A stretch of DNA of 64,000 nt from Modestobacter altitudinis (GTDB taxonomy: Bacteria; Actinomycetota; Actinomycetes; Mycobacteriales; Geodermatophilaceae). Below, piece after piece: positions 27,827 through 36,408 of this stretch (the stretch's first letter is position 1; each line of letters begins with the position of its first letter). The stretch covers positions 1 through 64,000 of the forward strand of contig NZ_SJEW01000023.1 in the NCBI RefSeq assembly GCF_005930475.1, written 5' to 3'. A program made the translations under genes and the position numbers. Under the pieces are notes generated by a model that was given only the letters and a program-made list of their open reading frames with translations, made no database searches and had not been told where the DNA came from.

Positions 27827-28693
27827 TCACCGGCCGAGCGCCGCGCCCAGCCTCGCCAGCAGGTCGGCCGGGTGGTGCAAGTCGGCCGCGGTCACGAAGA
27901 ACACCCGCCAACCGGCCGCCTGGATGCGGTTGAGGCGCCGTCGGTCCTCGCCGAACTGGCGCGGCTCCGCGTGCCACAGCCCGTCGTACTCGACGGCCAG
28001 CCGCTGGTCCGGCCAGCCGAAGTCGACCTTCGCCACGAACACCGTGCCGCGGCGCACCCGGAACTGCGCGACGGGGTCGGGGAGGTCGCTGCGGACCAGG
28101 AGCAACCGGAGCCGGGTCTCCTGCGGCGACTCGGCGAGCCCGTCGGCCAGGGCGCACGCCTCCCGGACGCGGCGGCACCCCCGCCCGGTGAGCTCCCGGG
28201 CGGCGGCGCGGACCGGCTCCAGGTCCACCTTCCCCGACGCGACCATCTGGTCGACCACGACGACGCCGTCGTCCAGGGGGAGGTGGCGGGCGACGGAGAC
28301 GGTGGCGGCCTCGGGGGTGGTCGTGGGGATGCCGCGGCGGCGCCACAGCCAGTGGTCGGGGAGAGGTTCCCGCCGCACCCGCAGCCCGCCGACCCGGACC
28401 GGATGGCTCCCGGGCGGCAGGGTGATCTCCACGTCGTCCTCCGGACCGGCCAGGTCGACGCCCCACAGGACGGCGGCGCTGGCGCCGGTGACGACGGCGT
28501 CGGGCCGGAAGACCACGGCGGCCCGGGCGCGCAGTTCGTGGGTCACCGGGACGTCGCAGTGCACGTACACGTCGGGGAACAGCCGCCGCCACGACCGGTG
28601 CCGCAGCTGGCGGGCGCTCAGCAGCCCGCGCTGGACCGCTTCGGTACCGCGGAACGGGCCGTCGAGAAGCGCCGGCGGTGGGGGCAGGGACAC
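27827..28693 (-). CDS. DUF559 (Vsr-like nuclease fold) protein with AbiEi-like N-terminus
   Basis: A 288-residue protein. The first ~90 residues (RGLLSARQLRHRSWRRLFPDV and VVTGASAAVLWGVDL) resemble the AbiEi/transcription-regulator-type N-terminal domain common in actinobacteria. The last ~110 carry DUF559, a PD-(D/E)XK nuclease-like fold: ESPQETRLRLLL, VDFGWPDQRLAVEYDGLWH and FVTAADLHHP, with D and E-D residues that could form the active site. Such genes occur in many copies in soil actinobacteria; function is unknown. It is framed by two 63-bp palindromes. GTG start at 28693. Confidence 0.8.
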   Translation of the reverse strand: MSLPPPPALLDGPFRGTEAVQRGLLSARQLRHRSWRRLFPDVYVHCDVPVTHELRARAAVVFRPDAVVTGASAAVLWGVDLAGPEDDVEITLPPGSHPVRVGGLRVRREPLPDHWLWRRRGIPTTTPEAATVSVARHLPLDDGVVVVDQMVASGKVDLEPVRAAARELTGRGCRRVREACALADGLAESPQETRLRLLLVRSDLPDPVAQFRVRRGTVFVAKVDFGWPDQRLAVEYDGLWHAEPRQFGEDRRRLNRIQAAGWRVFFVTAADLHHPADLLARLGAALGR

Positions 28694-28745
28694 CCGCGCA
28701 CCGTGCCCGACCAGCGCCTAGTCGCGCAGGCGTCGTCCACAGGCC

Positions 28746-28808
28746 CGCCGAGTGTGCGCTGGTCGTCGTCCCCCGGGCCGTGGGGCGACGACGAGTGCAC
28801 TCTCGGCG
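28746..28808. repeat. 63-bp palindromic element, copy B
   Basis: Same length and orientation as copy A, 81% identical by eye. It begins 53 bases upstream of the DUF559 start and ends 3 bases before the stop codon of corA, so it could serve as the corA terminator. Outer arms CGCCGAG and CTCGGCG pair perfectly. Confidence 0.75.
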
Positions 28809-28811
28809 TCG

Positions 28812-29912
28812 CTAGAGCCAGCCGTTGCGCTTGAAGCCGCGGTAGAGCAGGTAGCAGAGGGTGGCCATCAGCAGCAGTGCGAACGGGTAGCCGAAGGTCC
28901 AGTCCAGCTCCGGCATGTGCTCGAAGTTCATCCCGTAGACCCCGGCGATGAGGGTCGGCGCGGCGATCAGGCCGGCGTAGGAGGAGATCCTGCGCATGTC
29001 GTCGTTCTGCGCCACCGACGTCCGGGCCAGGGCGGCCTGCAGGATGCTCGACAGCAGCTCGTCGAGGCTGCCGACCTGGTCCCGGACCCGCAGGGCGTGG
29101 TCCTGGACGTCGCGGAAGTAGGAGCGCATCGTGTCCGGCACCAGGTCGTTGGGCCGCTCCGCCAGGGTGGACAGCGGGATCTCCAGCGGCTGCACCGCCC
29201 GGCGCAGCTGCATCAGCTCCCGCTTGAGCTGGTAGATGCGCGAGGTGTCGTCGGTGCGGGTCGGGCTGAACACCGAGACCTCGAGCTCCTCCACGTCGTC
29301 CTCCACCGCCTCGGCGACCTCGACGAAGTGGTCGACGACCAGGTCGGTGACGGCGTAGAGCACCGAGGACGGCCCCTGCTGCAGCAGGTCGGTCTGCCCC
29401 TCGAGGCTGTTCCGCAGGTCCTTGAGACCGCCGTGGTCGCCGTGCCGGACGGTGATCACGTAGTGGCTGCCGAGGAAGACCATGACCTCGCCGGTGTTGA
29501 CCACCTCGCTGGTGGCGGTGAGGGTGGTGTGCGGGACGTAGCGCGCGGTCTTCAGCACCATGAACAGGCTGTCGTCGTAGCTGTCCAGCTTCGGGCGCTG
29601 GTGGGCCTCGACGGCGTCCTCGACCGCCAGCGGGTGCAGCCCGTACACGGCGGCGATCCCCGCCAGCTCCGCCTCGGTCGGCTCGTGCAGCCCCAGCCAC
29701 ACGAAGCCGTCCCCCTCCACAGCCGCCCGCAGCGCCTCGTCGTAGGCGACCGGCGCCTGGCGCCGGCCCTCGACGTACACCGCGCAGTCGACGACGAAGT
29801 CGGTGCCCGAGCGCTCGGTCGGGGGAGTGCTCGGCGCGCCGGCCGGGCCGGGTGTGCGGCGCACCTGGGGCAGCCGCGACCGCGTCCCGGACGAGCTGTC
29901 GGTGCTGGTCAC
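28812..29912 (-). CDS. corA: CorA-family magnesium/cobalt channel
   Basis: A 366-residue CorA protein. The C-terminal signature YGMNFEHMPEL contains the GMN selectivity motif between the two membrane helices, and the basic ending KRNGWL is typical. The large N-terminal cytoplasmic domain (GDGFVWLGLHEPTEAEL, HPLAVEDAVEAHQRPKLD) is conserved. GTG at 29912 is chosen because AGGAG lies 6 bases upstream. A -10 box at 29968-29973 gives a leader of about 50 bases. It takes up Mg2+ driven by membrane potential. Confidence 0.92.
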   Translation of the reverse strand: MTSTDSSSGTRSRLPQVRRTPGPAGAPSTPPTERSGTDFVVDCAVYVEGRRQAPVAYDEALRAAVEGDGFVWLGLHEPTEAELAGIAAVYGLHPLAVEDAVEAHQRPKLDSYDDSLFMVLKTARYVPHTTLTATSEVVNTGEVMVFLGSHYVITVRHGDHGGLKDLRNSLEGQTDLLQQGPSSVLYAVTDLVVDHFVEVAEAVEDDVEELEVSVFSPTRTDDTSRIYQLKRELMQLRRAVQPLEIPLSTLAERPNDLVPDTMRSYFRDVQDHALRVRDQVGSLDELLSSILQAALARTSVAQNDDMRRISSYAGLIAAPTLIAGVYGMNFEHMPELDWTFGYPFALLLMATLCYLLYRGFKRNGWL

Positions 29913-29967
29913 CAGGTCTCCTGGTCTCTCGTGCGCCTGCTCGGTCGACCGGGCGCGTGACCCTCTG

Positions 29968-29973
29968 AGCGTA
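29968..29973 (-). promoter_or_regulatory. -10 box of corA
   Basis: TACGCT on the minus strand, about 55 bases before the GTG start. No clear -35 box. No RNA structure resembling a magnesium riboswitch is visible in the short leader. Confidence 0.4.
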
Positions 29974-30069
29974 GGCATGCGAGATGTGCGCGCCCGTGGG
30001 ACGCTCCCCCCACCGATGATCACCAGCCGGCCGGCGCACCGGAGCGCCGGTCGCTCGAGGGGGGTTCCA

Positions 30070-31578
30070 GTGGCCACCAACCGGGCTCGGGTCAAGAGCG
30101 TCGAGGAGTCCATCCGCGACACCGAGGAACCCGATCACCAGCTCAAGAAGAACCTCTCCGCCCTGGACCTGACCGTCTTCGGCGTCGGGGTGATCATCGG
30201 CACGGGCATCTTCGTGCTGACCGGTGAGGTCGCCAAGACCGACTCCGGGCCGGCCGTCGCCATCAGCTTCGTGATCGCCGGCATCGTCTGCGGGCTGGCC
30301 GCGCTCTGCTACGCGGAGTTCGCCTCCACGGTGCCGGTGGCCGGCTCGGCCTACACGTTCTCCTACGCCACCATGGGTGAGCTGGTCGCCTGGATCATCG
30401 GCTGGGACCTGGTCCTGGAACTGGCCCTGGGTGCCGCGACGGTAGCGGTCGGCTGGTCCGGCTACCTCAACCAGCTGCTCGGCGACCTGGGCATCCCGCT
30501 GCCCACGTCGATCGCGGGTGAGGAGGCGAACTTCAACATCCCGGCGATGTTCATCGTCGCGGTGATGACGGCCGTGCTGATCCTGGGCATCAAGCTCTCC
30601 TCCCGGGTCACCTCGGTGATCGTGGCGATCAAGGTCGCGATCGTGCTGATGGTGATCGGTGTGGGGATCTTCTACGTCAAGGCGGCGAACTACACGCCCT
30701 TCATCCCGCCGGCGCAGCCCAGCGAGACCGGCAGCGGGCTCACCGCGCCGCTCATCCAGACCCTGTTCGGTTTCGCGCCCAGCACCTTCGGCGTGGGCGG
30801 CATCCTGGCCGGCGCGGCGATCGTCTTCTTCGCCTTCATCGGGTTCGACATCGTCGCGACGGCGGCCGAGGAGACCAACGACCCCAAGCGGGACCTGCCG
30901 CGCGGGATCATCGGCTCCCTGGTGATCTGCACCGTGCTCTACGTGGCGGTGTCGCTGGTCGTGGTGGGCATGCAGGAGTACACCGAGCTGTCCACGTCGG
31001 CGCCCCTGGCCGACGCGTTCCGGAGCGTGGGTCTGCCGTTCTTCTCCGGGCTGATCTCCGTGGGGGCGCTGGCCGGGCTGACCTCGGTGGTCATGATCCT
31101 CATGCTCGGCCAGTCCCGGGTGCTCTTCGCGATGAGCCGGGACCACCTGCTCCCGCCGACGCTGGGCGCCGTGCACCCGAAGTACGGCACGCCGTACAAG
31201 ATCACGATCATCACCGGCATCGTCGTGGCGGTGCTGGCCGGGCTCATCCCGCTGAGCACCCTCGCCGAGCTGGTCAACATCGGCACGCTCTTCGCGTTCG
31301 TGCTGGTGTCCTACGCCGTGATCCGGCTGCGCAAGACCCGCCCGGATCTGCACCGGTCCTTCCGCGTGCCCCTGGTGCCGCTGCTCCCGTGGCTGTCGAT
31401 CCTGGCGAGCCTCTACCTGATGCTGAACCTGCCCGGCGAGACCTGGCTGCGGTTCGGGATCTGGATGGTGCTCGGGGTCGTCGTCTACTTCCTCTACGGC
31501 CGGCGGAACTCCCGGTTCTCCGTGAAGGGCGCGGCCGAGCGCAAGGCAGCGGGACAGCAGGCCGGCGGGGAGCGCTGA
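30070..31578 (+). CDS. APC-superfamily cationic amino acid permease
   Basis: A 502-residue transporter with 12 or more membrane helices. After a hydrophilic N-terminus ([18 protein letters not shown]) comes [21 protein letters not shown], the conserved first helix with the GTGIF substrate-site motif. [20 protein letters not shown] and [16 protein letters not shown] also match the cationic amino acid transporter group (YfnA-like). It probably imports a basic or small amino acid. GTG at 30070 follows GAGGGGGG. Confidence 0.92.
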   Translation: MATNRARVKSVEESIRDTEEPDHQLKKNLSALDLTVFGVGVIIGTGIFVLTGEVAKTDSGPAVAISFVIAGIVCGLAALCYAEFASTVPVAGSAYTFSYATMGELVAWIIGWDLVLELALGAATVAVGWSGYLNQLLGDLGIPLPTSIAGEEANFNIPAMFIVAVMTAVLILGIKLSSRVTSVIVAIKVAIVLMVIGVGIFYVKAANYTPFIPPAQPSETGSGLTAPLIQTLFGFAPSTFGVGGILAGAAIVFFAFIGFDIVATAAEETNDPKRDLPRGIIGSLVICTVLYVAVSLVVVGMQEYTELSTSAPLADAFRSVGLPFFSGLISVGALAGLTSVVMILMLGQSRVLFAMSRDHLLPPTLGAVHPKYGTPYKITIITGIVVAVLAGLIPLSTLAELVNIGTLFAFVLVSYAVIRLRKTRPDLHRSFRVPLVPLLPWLSILASLYLMLNLPGETWLRFGIWMVLGVVVYFLYGRRNSRFSVKGAAERKAAGQQAGGER

Positions 31579-31596
31579 CTCACCCCCCGGGGTGAG
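31579..31596 (+). terminator. Hairpin immediately after the permease
   Basis: CTCACCCC-CC-GGGGTGAG, a perfect 8-bp inverted repeat that begins at the base after the permease stop codon. Confidence 0.65.
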
Positions 31597-31676
31597 GCCC
31601 GGCCGTCCTCCCCTCCGGGGGGAGCGCGCGGCGCCCGACCTGATCAGGGACACCCGTCCCCGGTCAGGAGGTCCCC

Positions 31677-32333
31677 GTGCCGAGCGCCCTCGTCGACGCC
31701 CGCACCGATCCGCTCGTCGTGGTGGCCCGGTCGCCGCGCCGGGCCGGTCGGTTGCCCACCACGGTCGCCGCGGCCGCGGCACTGGCGGTGCTCCAGTCGC
31801 TCGGCCTGCTCGCGCTGGGCCTGACCAGCCTGGACGGCGTCTTCGGCACCGGCGTGCGGCCCGACGGCCTGCTGGTCGCCGTCACGCTCGTGCTGCTCGC
31901 CGGCTGGGTGGTGCTGTGTGCCGGGGGCGGGGCCAGCCTGGTCGACGGCGCCGGCCGGCAGCTGCTCGTCGCGGTCGCCTGCGGGGAGATCGTGCTGCTG
32001 CTCGTCCTCGCCGTCGCCGGCGTGCTCGGCGGCGACGGGGTCTGGCTGGTCGCGCTCGGCCCGCTGCAGGCCCTGCCCGTCCCGGCCCTGGCGCTGCTGA
32101 CCCTCGGGGTGCCGACCGCGAAGCTGCTGCTGGCCACCGCCCCGGCGTCCGTGGCGTGGGTGGCCGAGGGCGGCCGGCCACGGGCCGTCCGCCCGGCGGG
32201 GGGCGGGGAGCGCCGCGTGCTGCGCGGGGTCACCGTGTCCTGCATCGGGCTCGCCCTGACCGGCGTCGCCCTGCTCGGCGGCCCGGCCGCCACCCCCACC
32301 CCGCCGACCACGGCGTCCGTCGTCGCCCCCTGA
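31677..32333 (+). CDS. Hypothetical membrane protein, four helices
   Basis: A 218-residue protein starting at GTG 31677 with a strong AGGAGGT ribosome site. It has hydrophobic segments at about residues 30-50, 65-85, 96-118 and 126-150, and a fifth short one near 195-205 before a Thr/Pro-rich tail. Many positions are Leu, Val, Ala or Gly and no catalytic motif is seen. I do not recognise a family. It lies alone upstream of metG, whose own promoter begins after it. Confidence 0.65.
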   Translation: MPSALVDARTDPLVVVARSPRRAGRLPTTVAAAAALAVLQSLGLLALGLTSLDGVFGTGVRPDGLLVAVTLVLLAGWVVLCAGGGASLVDGAGRQLLVAVACGEIVLLLVLAVAGVLGGDGVWLVALGPLQALPVPALALLTLGVPTAKLLLATAPASVAWVAEGGRPRAVRPAGGGERRVLRGVTVSCIGLALTGVALLGGPAATPTPPTTASVVAP

Positions 32334-32359
32334 GCCGGAGGCGACTGGACGGCGATCAT

Positions 32360-32365
32360 TACGCT
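32360..32365 (+). promoter_or_regulatory. -10 box of metG, leaderless
   Basis: TACGCT ends 6 bases before the metG GTG at 32372. No ribosome site exists in front of the GTG. Leaderless transcription excludes a T-box or other leader control for this aminoacyl-tRNA synthetase. Confidence 0.55.
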
Positions 32366-32371
32366 CGTCCC

Positions 32372-34195
32372 GTGACAGATCGGCACATCCTCACCGCGGT
32401 CGCCTGGCCCTACGCCAACGGCCCGCGGCACATCGGCCACGTCTCGGGCTTCGGCGTCCCCTCCGACGTCTTCAGCCGCTACCACCGGATGGCCGGTGAC
32501 CAGGTGCTGATGGTCAGCGGCACCGACGAGCACGGGACGCCGATCACCGTCGCCGCCGACGCCGAGGGCATCACCCCGCGGGAGATCGCCGACCGGAACA
32601 ACCGGGTGATCGTCGACGACCTGCAGAGCCTCGGGCTCAGCTACGACCTGTTCACCCGGACGACGACGGCCAACCACGCCGCGATCAGCCAGGAGATCTT
32701 CCTGGGGCTGCTGAAGAACGGCTACGTCTTCCCGCAGACGACGCTGGGCGCGATCAGCCCCTCGACCGGGCGCACGCTGCCCGACCGCTACATCGAGGGC
32801 ACCTGCCCGATCTGCGGCTACGACGGCGCCCGCGGCGACCAGTGCGACAACTGCGGCAACCAGCTGGACCCGGTGGACCTGATCAACCCGGTCAGCCGGA
32901 TCAACGGCGAGACGCCGAGGTTCGTGGAGAGCGAGCACTACTTCCTCGACCTGCCGGCGTTCGCGAGGGCACTGGGCGACTGGCTGGCCACCCGCAAGAG
33001 CTGGCGGCCCAACGTCCTGAACTTCAGCGTCAACCTGCTCGAGGACCTCAAGCCGCGCAGCTACACCCGGGACATCGACTGGGGGGTGCGGGTGCCGCTG
33101 GAGGGCTGGGTCGACCGGTCGGACAAGCGCATCTACGTCTGGTTCGACGCCGTCGTGGGCTACCTGTCGGCGTCGATCGAGTGGGCCCGCCGGTCCGGTG
33201 ACCCGGAGGCCTGGCGGCAGTGGTGGCAGTCCCCGGACGCCGACGCCTACTACTTCATGGGCAAGGACAACATCGTCTTCCACTCCGAGATCTGGCCGGC
33301 CCAGCTGCTCGGTTACAACGGTGCAGGGGACAAGGGCGGGACGCCGGGGTCGCTGGGCGCGCTGAACCTGCCCACCGAGGTCGTCTCGAGTGAGTTCCTG
33401 ACCATGGAGGGCCGCAAGTTCTCCTCCTCGCGGAACGTCGTCATCTACGTCCGCGACTTCCTGTCCCGCTACGACGCCGACGCGCTGCGCTACTTCATCG
33501 CCGTCGCCGGCCCGGAGAACCAGGACACCGACTTCACCTGGGCGGAGTTCCTGCGCCGCAACAACGACGAGCTGGTCGCCGGCTGGGGCAACCTGGTCAA
33601 CCGCTCGGTGTCGATGGCGGCCAAGAACGTCGGCGCGGTCCCGACGCCGGGGGAGCTGACCGACGCCGACCGCGCGCTGCTGGCCACCACGTCGGGGGCC
33701 TTCGGGCCGATCGGTGACCTGCTGGCCCGCAACCGGCAGAAGGCCGCGGCCACCGAGGCGATGCGGGTGGTGGGCGAGGCGAACAAGTACCTGTCCGACC
33801 AGGCGCCGTGGAAGCTCAAGGAGGACCCGGCCCGCCGGGACACCGTGCTGCACACCGCGCTGCAGGCGATCAAGGACTGCAACACGCTGCTCACCCCGTT
33901 CCTCCCGCACTCCTCGCAGCAGGTGCACGAGCTGCTCGGCGGCACCGGCACCTGGTCGGTGGCCCCGCGCATCGACGAGGTCACCGACCTCGACGACGGC
34001 TCCCCGTACCCGATCATCACCGGGTCCTACGGCGAGGCGCAGGCGACCTGGGCGTCCACGCCGCTGCCCCCGCCCGGGACGCCGCTGGCCGCGCCGAAGC
34101 CGGTCTTCACCAAGCTCGACCCCTCGATCGTGGAGGACGAGCTCCGGCGCCTGGAGGGCGGCGAGGGCACCAGCGGCACGGACGGCGAGGCGTGA
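32372..34195 (+). CDS. metG: Methionyl-tRNA synthetase
   Basis: A 607-residue class I synthetase that charges tRNA-Met. The HIGH-type motif is [13 protein letters not shown] at the N-terminus, a zinc site CPICG...CDNCG lies near residue 150 and the KMSKS-type loop reads GRKFSSSRN. The anticodon-binding helices include [11 protein letters not shown] upstream and [23 protein letters not shown] downstream. There is no C-terminal Trbp111-like tRNA-binding domain. tatD follows 91 bases later, as in many bacteria. Confidence 0.96.
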   Translation: MTDRHILTAVAWPYANGPRHIGHVSGFGVPSDVFSRYHRMAGDQVLMVSGTDEHGTPITVAADAEGITPREIADRNNRVIVDDLQSLGLSYDLFTRTTTANHAAISQEIFLGLLKNGYVFPQTTLGAISPSTGRTLPDRYIEGTCPICGYDGARGDQCDNCGNQLDPVDLINPVSRINGETPRFVESEHYFLDLPAFARALGDWLATRKSWRPNVLNFSVNLLEDLKPRSYTRDIDWGVRVPLEGWVDRSDKRIYVWFDAVVGYLSASIEWARRSGDPEAWRQWWQSPDADAYYFMGKDNIVFHSEIWPAQLLGYNGAGDKGGTPGSLGALNLPTEVVSSEFLTMEGRKFSSSRNVVIYVRDFLSRYDADALRYFIAVAGPENQDTDFTWAEFLRRNNDELVAGWGNLVNRSVSMAAKNVGAVPTPGELTDADRALLATTSGAFGPIGDLLARNRQKAAATEAMRVVGEANKYLSDQAPWKLKEDPARRDTVLHTALQAIKDCNTLLTPFLPHSSQQVHELLGGTGTWSVAPRIDEVTDLDDGSPYPIITGSYGEAQATWASTPLPPPGTPLAAPKPVFTKLDPSIVEDELRRLEGGEGTSGTDGEA

Positions 34196-34206
34196 CCCCC
34201 GTCCGG

Positions 34207-34226
34207 GCCATGTTGGCCGACATGGC
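34207..34226. repeat. 20-bp palindrome, copy 1
   Basis: GCCATGTTGGCCGACATGGC; arms GCCATGT and ACATGGC pair perfectly and only one central base pair is mismatched. It lies in the short metG-tatD spacer. Confidence 0.7.
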
Positions 34227-34260
34227 CCTGGGGACCGGACCGTCGCGTCCGTCGGGACGG

Positions 34261-34280
34261 GCCATGTTGGCCGACATGGC
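34261..34280. repeat. 20-bp palindrome, copy 2
   Basis: Identical 20 bases to copy 1, 54 bases further and 6 bases before the tatD start codon, where it would also affect ribosome access. Confidence 0.7.
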
Positions 34281-34286
34281 TGCCCG

Positions 34287-35192
34287 GTGAGCCGGTCGGC
34301 GTCGTCGCGGGCGAACAAGCGGGGGGAGCCGCCGCCGTCGCCGGAGCCGCTCCCGTCGCCGGCCGTCGACAGCCACACGCACTTCGACATCGCCGTCGGC
34401 GGCGAGGACCGCCGGCCGACCGAGGCCGAGGTCGACGAGGCGATCGCCGCCGCGGTCGCGGTGAACGTGCCGCGGCTGGTCCAGGTGGGGGTGGACGTCG
34501 CCTCCTCGCGCTGGTCGGCGGAGCTGGCCGCCCGGCACCCCGACGTGCTGGCGGCCGTGGCGCTGCACCCCAACGAGGCCGGCGCGGGCGCAGCGACCGA
34601 GGGCGCGCTCGGTGAGATCGACCGGCTGGCGGTCCAGCCCCGGGTGCGGGCGGTGGGGGAGACCGGGCTGGACCGCTACCGGACCGGCGAGGACGGCTGG
34701 GCGGCGCAGGAGGCGTCCTTCCGGGCGCACATCGACATCGCCAAGCGGCACGGGATCGCGCTGGTCATCCACGACCGGGACGCCCACGACGAGGTCCTGC
34801 GGGTGCTCGACGAGGAGGGCGCCCCGGAGCACACCGTGCTGCACTGCTTCTCCGGTGACGCCGGCTTCGCCCGTGCCTGCATCGAGCGGGGCCACGTGCT
34901 GTCCTTCGCCGGGACGCTGACCTTCGGCAACGCCGGCCAGCTGCGCGAGGCGGCGGCGATCACCCCGCTGGAGCAGCTCCTGGTGGAGACCGACGCGCCG
35001 TTCCTCACCCCTGCTCCGCTGCGCGGTCGACCGAACTCCGCCCGGCTGGTGCCGCACACCGTGCGCGCCCTCGCCGAGGTCACCGGCACCGACCTCGAGC
35101 AGCTCTGCGCCTCCCTCACCGCCACCGCCGAACGGGTCTTCGGGAGCTGGCAGCGCGAGGACCCACCGGCAGCCTCGGGCGGTACCGCCTAG
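34287..35192 (+). CDS. tatD: TatD-family metal-dependent hydrolase
   Basis: A 301-residue TatD DNase/phosphoesterase of the amidohydrolase superfamily. The metal site HxH is in AVDSHTHFD near residue 30; GETGLD, VIHDRDAHDEVL, LHCFSGDAGFA and VETDAPFLTP supply the other ligands. TatD proteins are 3'-5' nucleases involved in DNA or RNA quality control. A Pro/Ser-rich N-terminal arm of about 25 residues precedes the barrel. GTG at 34287 has no clear ribosome site; a palindromic repeat lies just before it. Standard neighbour of metG and rpfB. Confidence 0.92.
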   Translation: MSRSASSRANKRGEPPPSPEPLPSPAVDSHTHFDIAVGGEDRRPTEAEVDEAIAAAVAVNVPRLVQVGVDVASSRWSAELAARHPDVLAAVALHPNEAGAGAATEGALGEIDRLAVQPRVRAVGETGLDRYRTGEDGWAAQEASFRAHIDIAKRHGIALVIHDRDAHDEVLRVLDEEGAPEHTVLHCFSGDAGFARACIERGHVLSFAGTLTFGNAGQLREAAAITPLEQLLVETDAPFLTPAPLRGRPNSARLVPHTVRALAEVTGTDLEQLCASLTATAERVFGSWQREDPPAASGGTA

Positions 35193-35212
35193 CCGGGGAT
35201 CCGGGGCACACT

Positions 35213-36052
35213 GTGGGCGTGGGCCGCCTCATCGCCGTCGTGCTCTTCATCGCCCTGCTCGCCCCGGCCGGGCTGCTGGCGCGGGCCTGGTCGCACGCCG
35301 CCGAACGCCGGGCGGTCGCGTCGGCGGCCGTCGAGTTCGTCCCGACCACGCCCTCGGCGACGGCCCAGCTGACCCGCCAGGCCGCCCACGGCCGCCGGGT
35401 CCGCAAGCTGGGCTTCGCTCTCGGGGTGGCCCTGGTCGTGCTGTCGGTCGTCCTGTTCGCCGAGGCGTCGGTGTTCCTCTGGGTGCCGGCGCTGGCCGTC
35501 GGTCTGCTGGCCGGCGTCCTGCTGGCCGAGGCCACCCGCCCCCGTGCGCGCTGGGCGCTCAGCGACCCGCCCCGCCGGCCGCGCCGCGGTGAGCAGGTCT
35601 CGCCCTGGCTGCTCTGGACCATGCGCGGCATCGTCGCCGCGGACGTCGTGGCGGCGGTGTGGCTGGCCGACGACCTCGGTCCCGCGCCGACGGCGATCGC
35701 CCTGTCGGTGCCGCTGGCCGGATGGCTGCTGGCGGAGGCCGCGCTGCTGCGGGTGCTGGTGCGCCCGCTGCCCGCGGAGGGCGCCGACGTGCCGATCGAC
35801 GAGGCCCTGCGCACCTGGACCGCCCACCTGGTGGTGGCCGCGGCGACGGTGCTGGCGGTCCTGCCGCTCGGTGCGCTGCTGCTGCGTGCGGCGATCGACC
35901 TCGACGACCGGGTGGCCGGCGACGGGGCCGGGCTGCTGCCGGTCGCGCTGGTGGCGGGCGGCTTCACCGCGATCCTGGCCGGGCTGGTGGTGGCCGGGTT
36001 CCTGGTGACCTGGCTGCGCCCGGTCCAGCAGACCTCGCACGCCCTGGCCTGA
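35213..36052 (+). CDS. Hypothetical membrane protein, about seven helices
   Basis: A 279-residue protein starting at GTG 35213 or, two codons later, GTG 35219. Hydrophobic segments occur near residues 7-25, 66-83, 86-103, 136-152, 158-180, 208-228 and 244-268. A basic stretch RRPRRGEQ lies mid-protein. No motif points to a function and I do not know a family. It sits between tatD and the rpfB leader, on the same strand, and may be co-transcribed with tatD (20 bases between). Confidence 0.7.
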   Translation: MGVGRLIAVVLFIALLAPAGLLARAWSHAAERRAVASAAVEFVPTTPSATAQLTRQAAHGRRVRKLGFALGVALVVLSVVLFAEASVFLWVPALAVGLLAGVLLAEATRPRARWALSDPPRRPRRGEQVSPWLLWTMRGIVAADVVAAVWLADDLGPAPTAIALSVPLAGWLLAEAALLRVLVRPLPAEGADVPIDEALRTWTAHLVVAAATVLAVLPLGALLLRAAIDLDDRVAGDGAGLLPVALVAGGFTAILAGLVVAGFLVTWLRPVQQTSHALA

Positions 36053-36073
36053 TCGGCGCCGGTACCCCTCTCG

Positions 36074-36115
36074 CGCCAAGATCAACGTGTGGGCTTCCCC
36101 ACGTGGTCATGGCGG
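36074..36115. repeat. Imperfect 42-bp palindromic intergenic element
   Basis: The left side CGCCAAGATCAACGTG and the right side CACGTGGTCATGGCG are imperfect complements around GGGCTTCCCC. It lies 22 bases after the stop of the membrane-protein gene and may be its terminator or a dispersed repeat. Confidence 0.45.
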
Positions 36116-36230
36116 TCGCTGATCGTCCAGCACGGCGTGGACATCACGGTGCGTGTCGGCGCGCCTGCGTAGCGACTGGTCGACATGTTGGTCCACTGAT
36201 CGGGCACCGTTGTCTTCCGACGGCGTTCGT

Positions 36231-36408
36231 TATCGTGTCGTCACCGACCAGCCGGGGTGGGGAACACCTGGGCGACCAGTCCACGGTCCGGGCAACACCC
36301 GGACCCGGACCGACGTCGGGCCGCGCGATGCCGACCGCCACCTCGGGTGGGTCCCGTTGGCTGCTGCCCTCGTTCCCCTGCCCGGGGCCAGTGACCCGTG
36401 GATGTGTT
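36231..36408 (+). promoter_or_regulatory. rpfB promoter and structured 5' leader
   Basis: TATCGT at 36231-36236 is a plausible -10 box, with TTGTCT 15 bases upstream as a weak -35. The transcript would carry a leader of about 165 bases before rpfB. It contains a strong hairpin, GGTCCGGG-CAACA-CCCGGACC (36285-36305), followed by CCGACGTCGG. In M. tuberculosis the rpfB-ksgA-ispE operon is preceded by an RNA switch; the same operon order here makes a leader switch plausible, but no known riboswitch consensus is evident. The wider gap 36053-36408 holds no other gene. Confidence 0.45.

Noticed and set aside
28618-31782. A 1054-codon open frame on the minus strand over the permease, corA and DUF559 genes
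   Set aside because: The frame is out of phase with corA and antisense to the permease; low-complexity composition and no family resemblance.
32360-32372. T-box or other leader control of metG
   Set aside because: The -10 box is directly before the start codon, so there is no room for a leader.
36231-36408. c-di-AMP (ydaO-type) riboswitch before rpfB
   Set aside because: Some actinobacterial rpf genes have one, and GGGGAAC plus GGGCGACC here look faintly similar, but the conserved GAATC and 3' elements are not present.
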